This document shows positions 60,521 through 64,000 of a stretch of 64,000 nt of DNA, in pieces. Below the pieces are notes generated by a model. The model was not told where the DNA came from. It did not search any database and saw only the letters and a program-made list of their open reading frames with translations. This DNA is from Clostridia bacterium. Its GTDB lineage: Bacteria > Bacillota > Clostridia > Christensenellales > Aristaeellaceae. A program made the position numbers and the translations under genes. How positions within the stretch are numbered: the stretch's first letter is position 1; every line of letters begins with the position of its first letter. The stretch is from contig JAFQQT010000017.1 of the NCBI GenBank assembly GCA_017410455.1, positions 124,001 through 188,000 of the forward strand. Reading direction: 5' to 3'.

Positions 60521-61642
60521 ATGAATATCAACAACCTGACCCTGCTGGCGACGGCTGCCTTCGGCCTGGAGGGCGTGGTGGCAGCCGAACTCAGGCGCCT
60601 GGGCATGAAGGACGTGCGCGGCGAGATCGGCGGCGCGCGCTTCACCGGCAGCATCACCGATGCATTCCTGTGCAACCTGCGCCTGCGCTGCGCCGACCGC
60701 GTGCTGATCGTGCTGGACGAGCGCGAGTGCCGCACCTTCGAGGAGCTGTTCCAGTTCGTCCGGGCGCAGGCCTGGGAGCAGCTGCTGCCCGCCGACGCGC
60801 GTATCAACGTCTCCGGCAAGTGCGCCCGCAGCCAGCTGATGTCCATCCGCGACTGCCAGGCCATCACCAAGAAGGCCATCATCGAGCGCCTGAAGGAGAA
60901 GACCCGCCGCAGCGTCTTTCCGGAGACGGGCGAGGCGTACCCGATCGAAATCGGCCTGCATGCCGACGTCGCCCGCCTGACGCTGGACACCAGCGGTGAA
61001 GCCCTCAACCGCCGCGGCTACCGCACCTGGAACGGCGAAGCGCCCCTGCGCGAGACCCTGGCCGCGACGCTGGTGGAGCTGTCCACCTGGCGGCCCGGCA
61101 TGCGGCTGCACGACCCCTGCTGCGGCACGGGTACGCTGCTGATCGAGGCCGCCTTCCGCCAGAGCCACCGCGCCCCCGGCCTCACCCGGCACTTCGCCAT
61201 GGAGCGCTTCGGCTTCTTCCCGGCGGAGGAATGCGAAGACATCCGCCGCACCTGCCAGGAGGACTTTGAGCCCCATCGCATCAGCGGCATTTCCGGCAGC
61301 GACATCGACCCGAATGCCCTCGACCTGGCCGCACGCCATGTGAAGCAGGCTGGCCTGGCCGGGAAGATCGAATTGACCAACGTCCCCCTGCAGCAGCTGC
61401 AGCTGACCGGCGAGCCCGGCGTGTTCCTGTGCAACCCGCCCTACGGCGAGCGCCTGTCCGACCGCAACACCTGCCAGAAGCTCTACCGGGAGATGCACCG
61501 TCTCCTGGACCGCCACCCCGGCTGGAGCCTGTGCGCCATCTCCTCCGACCCCATGTTCGAGCGCGCCTTCGGCAAGAAGGCCGACAAGAAGCGCCGCCTC
61601 TACAACGGGCGGCTGGAATGCGAATTCCTCACCTTTAAATAA
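60521..61642 (+). CDS. THUMP-domain class I RNA methyltransferase (RlmL/YpsC-like)
   Basis: A 373-residue 23S rRNA guanine-N2 methyltransferase of the COG0116 family. It has an N-terminal THUMP RNA-binding domain (about 5-160; FGLEGVVAAELRRLGM at its start), then the Rossmann methyltransferase with SAM motif HDPCCGTGTLLIEAA near 197 and the catalytic motif FLCNPPYGERLSD near 304. The acidic SDIDPNAL is motif II. It is the usual length for the Firmicute YpsC type, which modifies G2445-like positions. AGAGGAAGCTCT precedes ATG 60521. Confidence 0.93.
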   Translation: MNINNLTLLATAAFGLEGVVAAELRRLGMKDVRGEIGGARFTGSITDAFLCNLRLRCADRVLIVLDERECRTFEELFQFVRAQAWEQLLPADARINVSGKCARSQLMSIRDCQAITKKAIIERLKEKTRRSVFPETGEAYPIEIGLHADVARLTLDTSGEALNRRGYRTWNGEAPLRETLAATLVELSTWRPGMRLHDPCCGTGTLLIEAAFRQSHRAPGLTRHFAMERFGFFPAEECEDIRRTCQEDFEPHRISGISGSDIDPNALDLAARHVKQAGLAGKIELTNVPLQQLQLTGEPGVFLCNPPYGERLSDRNTCQKLYREMHRLLDRHPGWSLCAISSDPMFERAFGKKADKKRRLYNGRLECEFLTFK

Positions 61643-61757
61643 ATTATGAATTATGAATTAGGAATTGAGATACTGGACTCTGATGAGCGCATTACCGCAC
61701 CAGTACACACAAACCAAATTCATAATTCATAATTCCTGATTCATAATTTCCAATTTC
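61641..61757. mobile_element. MITE-like AT-rich element, copy 2
   Basis: About 117 bases. Left end AAATTATGAATTATGAATT, right end its near inverse. The middle (GATACTGGACTCTGATGAGC) differs from copy 1, so only the ends are shared. It overlaps the last bases of the methyltransferase stop and lies before the aldo/keto reductase ribosome site. Confidence 0.75.
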
Positions 61758-61787
61758 CCAATCCCCCACGCATAAGGAGGTACAACC

Positions 61788-62804
61788 ATGTCCACCTACG
61801 CCCCCGCGTCCGACCGTTACGACGCCATGCAGTATGCCCGCTGCGGCAAGTCCGGGCTGAAGCTCCCCCGCGTTTCCCTGGGCCTGTGGAACAACTTCGG
61901 GTCCGTTGACCGCCACGAGAACGCCCGGCAGATGCTGCTCACGGCCTTTGATCTGGGGATTACCCACTTCGACCTGGCCAACAACTACGGCCCCCTGCCC
62001 GGCAGCGCGGAGGAGACCCTCGGCCGCGTGCTGGACAGCGACCTGCGCGCCCACCGCGACGAAATGATCCTGACCACCAAGGCCGGCTACACCATGTGGC
62101 CCGGCCCCTACGGCGACTGGGGCAGCCGCAAGTACCTCATCAGCAGCCTCGACCAGAGCCTGAAGCGCATGAAGGTGGACTATGTGGATATCTACTACCA
62201 CCACCGTCCCGACCCCAACACGCCCCTGGAGGAAACCATGGGCGCGCTGGCGGACATCGTGCGGCAGGGCAAGGCGCTCTACGTGGGCGTGTCGAACTAC
62301 TCCGCTGAAATGACCGCGAAGGCCGCCGACATCCTCAATTCCATGGGCGTGCCGCTGACCATCCATCAGCCCCGCTACAACATGCTGGACCGCTGGGTGG
62401 AGGAGGGGAAGCCCTCCCTGTGCGATGTGCTGCTGGAGAGGGGCATCGGTGCGGCGGTGTTCTCCCCGCTGGCGCAGGGCCTGCTGACCGACCGGTACCT
62501 GAGCGGCATCCCGGCGGATTCCCGCGCCGCCAGCCCCTGCGTGTTTCTGAATGAATCCGGCGTGACCGAGGACGTGCTGTCGAAGGTTCGCCGCCTGAAC
62601 GCCATCGCCAAGGCCCGCGGCGAGACCATGGCCCAGCTGGCCCTGGCCTGGGTGCTGGAGAACCCTGCCATCACCAGCGTCATCACCGGCGCGAGCCGCC
62701 CGGAGCAGATCCGGCAGAACGTCGAAACCGTACAGAAGCACGTTCCCCTCTCCGACGAGGAGAAGGACGCCATCCGCAGGATCCTCACCGAGGTGAAGGC
62801 GTAA
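61788..62804 (+). CDS. Aldo/keto reductase, YghZ-like
   Basis: A 338-residue (beta/alpha)8 NADPH-dependent reductase of the L-glyceraldehyde-3-phosphate reductase type. HFDLANNYGPLPGSAEETLG near 60-79 holds catalytic Asp and Tyr; TTKAGYTMWPGPYGDWGS holds catalytic Lys; the YHHRPDPNTPLEETM has catalytic His. The C-terminal VITGASRPEQIRQNV binds NADPH phosphate. It reduces small aldehydes in the cytoplasm. AAGGAGGTACAACC precedes the ATG. The next gene starts 35 bases on and may be co-transcribed. Confidence 0.93.
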   Translation: MSTYAPASDRYDAMQYARCGKSGLKLPRVSLGLWNNFGSVDRHENARQMLLTAFDLGITHFDLANNYGPLPGSAEETLGRVLDSDLRAHRDEMILTTKAGYTMWPGPYGDWGSRKYLISSLDQSLKRMKVDYVDIYYHHRPDPNTPLEETMGALADIVRQGKALYVGVSNYSAEMTAKAADILNSMGVPLTIHQPRYNMLDRWVEEGKPSLCDVLLERGIGAAVFSPLAQGLLTDRYLSGIPADSRAASPCVFLNESGVTEDVLSKVRRLNAIAKARGETMAQLALAWVLENPAITSVITGASRPEQIRQNVETVQKHVPLSDEEKDAIRRILTEVKA

Positions 62805-62839
62805 GCCCCCGAGACCGCCGATACAGGAGGTATGCAGCC

Positions 62840-63328
62840 ATGCTCCCGATTCTTCTTGCCGCCGAGTCCATCGTGATGTGCTTCGCGCTGCTGCTGGTCT
62901 GCGTCGTGGGCATTGCCAACGGCCCGGTGGGGCTGGTGATGCTCTACGAGGAGGACGTGCAGGCCCGCGTGGTGGAGCTGGGGCTCACCACAAAGGCGCG
63001 TATCCGCCGCAGCTTCATCATCGGCTGCGTCGCGCTGTTCCTGCCCATGCTGATCCTGCCGCCGCTGATGGTCTACACGCTCAACGGCGTGACCGGCTTC
63101 TGGGATGCCTTCTGGCAGATGACCGTGATCCTGCTGGTTTCCGGCCTCTTTGACCGCTTCTTCATCGACTGGTACTGGGTCGGCCGGACAAAGGCCTGGC
63201 TCATTCCCGGCACGGAGGATCTGATGCCTTACATCCCCGGGCGTGTTCAGCTGCGCAAGTGGGCATGCACGCTGATCCTCAACCCGCTCATCGCCGCCGC
63301 CATCGCCGGTGTGGGCATGCTGTTCTGA
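62840..63328 (+). CDS. Four-helix membrane protein, unknown
   Basis: A 162-residue integral membrane protein with hydrophobic helices at about 3-25, 55-80, 92-112 and 143-162. A charged loop GLTTKARIRRSF lies between the first two, and RFFIDWYWVGRTKAW follows the third. I do not recognise the family with certainty; similar small clostridial membrane proteins carry the FIDWYWV motif, without a known role. AGGAGG with good spacing precedes the ATG. It is followed by a bidirectional terminator. Confidence 0.7.
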   Translation: MLPILLAAESIVMCFALLLVCVVGIANGPVGLVMLYEEDVQARVVELGLTTKARIRRSFIIGCVALFLPMLILPPLMVYTLNGVTGFWDAFWQMTVILLVSGLFDRFFIDWYWVGRTKAWLIPGTEDLMPYIPGRVQLRKWACTLILNPLIAAAIAGVGMLF

Positions 63329-63341
63329 ACCACATAAACAA

Positions 63342-63372
63342 GGGAGCCGTCCAACGTGGACAGCTCCCTTTT
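63342..63372. terminator. Bidirectional terminator
   Basis: GGGAGC-GTCCA/TGGAC-AGCTCCC with one mismatch and an ACG loop, followed by TTTT on the plus strand, between convergent genes. Confidence 0.88.
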
Positions 63373-63381
63373 CGTATGCCT

Positions 63382-64000
63382 TTATTCTGCCGACCAGAAC
63401 ATCGCGTCCGTCAGCGGGAAGGGCGTGTCGTCCTGCACCTTCTGCAGGATGCGCGCCCTGTCCTCGCCGTCAGCGACCATGGGGCAGTAGTCGTTCACGC
63501 CTTCTGATGCGCGGGAGGAGGTCAGGATGGGGATCAGCTCCACCGTCACGCCCACGTACTCGCCATCGCGGAAGCGCAGGTGCAGCTGGGCCAGCATGGC
63601 GTCGTAGCCCTGCATGTCGATGGTGCCGCCGAACATGAGGTTGCCCAGGCTGTAGATGACGGGCATGCTCCCCACGGAATCCACGCCCTGCACGATGTGC
63701 GGGTGCCCGCCGACGAGGATGTCCACGCCGGCTGCAGCTGCCGCAGAGGCGATCTGCTCCTGCAGCGCGTTGCGGTTCGGGTCGTACTCCGTGCCCCAGT
63801 GGCAGGTGTAGATGATCACGTCGCAGCCCGCCTGCCGGAGCGCGTTCACGTCCTTGTAGAGGATGGAGGGGTCTTGCTTGTAGATCGTTTCGCGGATACC
63901 GCCGAAGCCGATTTTCAGGCCGTCGACCTCCCAGACGTACAGGTACTCGTAGCCGCTGAAGGGAATGCCCGCTTCGGTCAGCGCCGCGCGGGTGGCTTCC
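63382..64000 (-). CDS. CapA-family (PGA_cap) protein, C-terminal part (truncated by window)
   Basis: The frame is open to the window's end, so 206 C-terminal residues are visible. CDVIIYTCHWGTEY holds the metal-ligand-like His of the metallophosphatase-like CapA fold; ILVGGHPHIVQGVD (GGHPHxxQ) and MPVIYSLGNLMFGG are diagnostic for the poly-gamma-glutamate capsule synthesis CapA/PgsA family. Stand-alone members are mostly exported and of unknown function. A GTG internal to the frame at 63849 should not be taken as the start. Confidence 0.88.
   Translation of the reverse strand, partial: EATRAALTEAGIPFSGYEYLYVWEVDGLKIGFGGIRETIYKQDPSILYKDVNALRQAGCDVIIYTCHWGTEYDPNRNALQEQIASAAAAAGVDILVGGHPHIVQGVDSVGSMPVIYSLGNLMFGGTIDMQGYDAMLAQLHLRFRDGEYVGVTVELIPILTSSRASEGVNDYCPMVADGEDRARILQKVQDDTPFPLTDAMFWSAE

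Overview
The window reads as a GC-rich, Gram-positive, anaerobic Firmicute, most likely an uncultured gut or rumen clostridium. The evidence is sortase, LPXTG and CnaB surface proteins, an ECF vitamin transporter of the EcfA1-EcfA2-EcfT type, strong AGGAGG ribosome sites, consensus TTGACA/TATAAT promoters, and paired YbjN-like and PfkB-like genes. The taxon is an inference; no rRNA is present.

Layout. 1-2353 (+): the end of an EF-G-like GTPase gene, then a GyrI-like protein and a HAD phosphatase. 2428-15864 (-): two YbjN-like paralogs, then a nearly gap-free 13-gene run read from a promoter near 15904-15932: ecfA1, ecfA2, ecfT, truA, a phosphoesterase, an ACT/metallo-beta-lactamase fusion, a FAD dehydrogenase, an APH-like kinase, peptidase T, PfkB kinase, small kinase, GNAT and a second PfkB kinase. 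16082-21550: mixed housekeeping and membrane genes, including an unlisted 56-residue membrane protein and a cluster of five hairpins at 19817-20083.

21725-46808 (+) is a 25-kb cell-surface island. It starts with a 1331-residue MucBP-like/SH3/transmembrane protein. The pilus locus follows: a coiled-coil protein, a dedicated signal peptidase I, a 5332-residue LPETG-anchored giant with about 19 CnaB domains, an LPETG major pilin, a class C sortase, an IPSTG-anchored minor pilin and a 76-residue membrane protein that looks like the N-terminus of a sortase. The giant carries a (TAEP)n stalk, Cys/His repeats, a Cys/His-rich module inside one CnaB domain, and a recurring inserted domain in alternate CnaB repeats.

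46895-53344 (-): TrkH/TrkA potassium uptake, then an operon of two alpha/beta hydrolases, an ATP-grasp ligase and a SUFU-domain protein. 53609-60105 (+): a two-gene operon from its own strong promoter, encoding a 1827-residue protein with a C-terminal AAA/Orc1-like ATPase and a 338-residue partner ending in a HEPN-type RNxxxH motif. This is the best candidate for an undescribed (possibly defence) system. 60233-64000: tRNA-Leu(GAG), an RlmL-type rRNA methyltransferase, an aldo/keto reductase, a four-helix membrane protein and a truncated CapA-like protein.

Non-coding structure of note: a family of 15-bp palindromes scattered both between and inside genes, and two AT-rich MITE-like elements with matching inverted ends (51694-51800 and 61641-61757).
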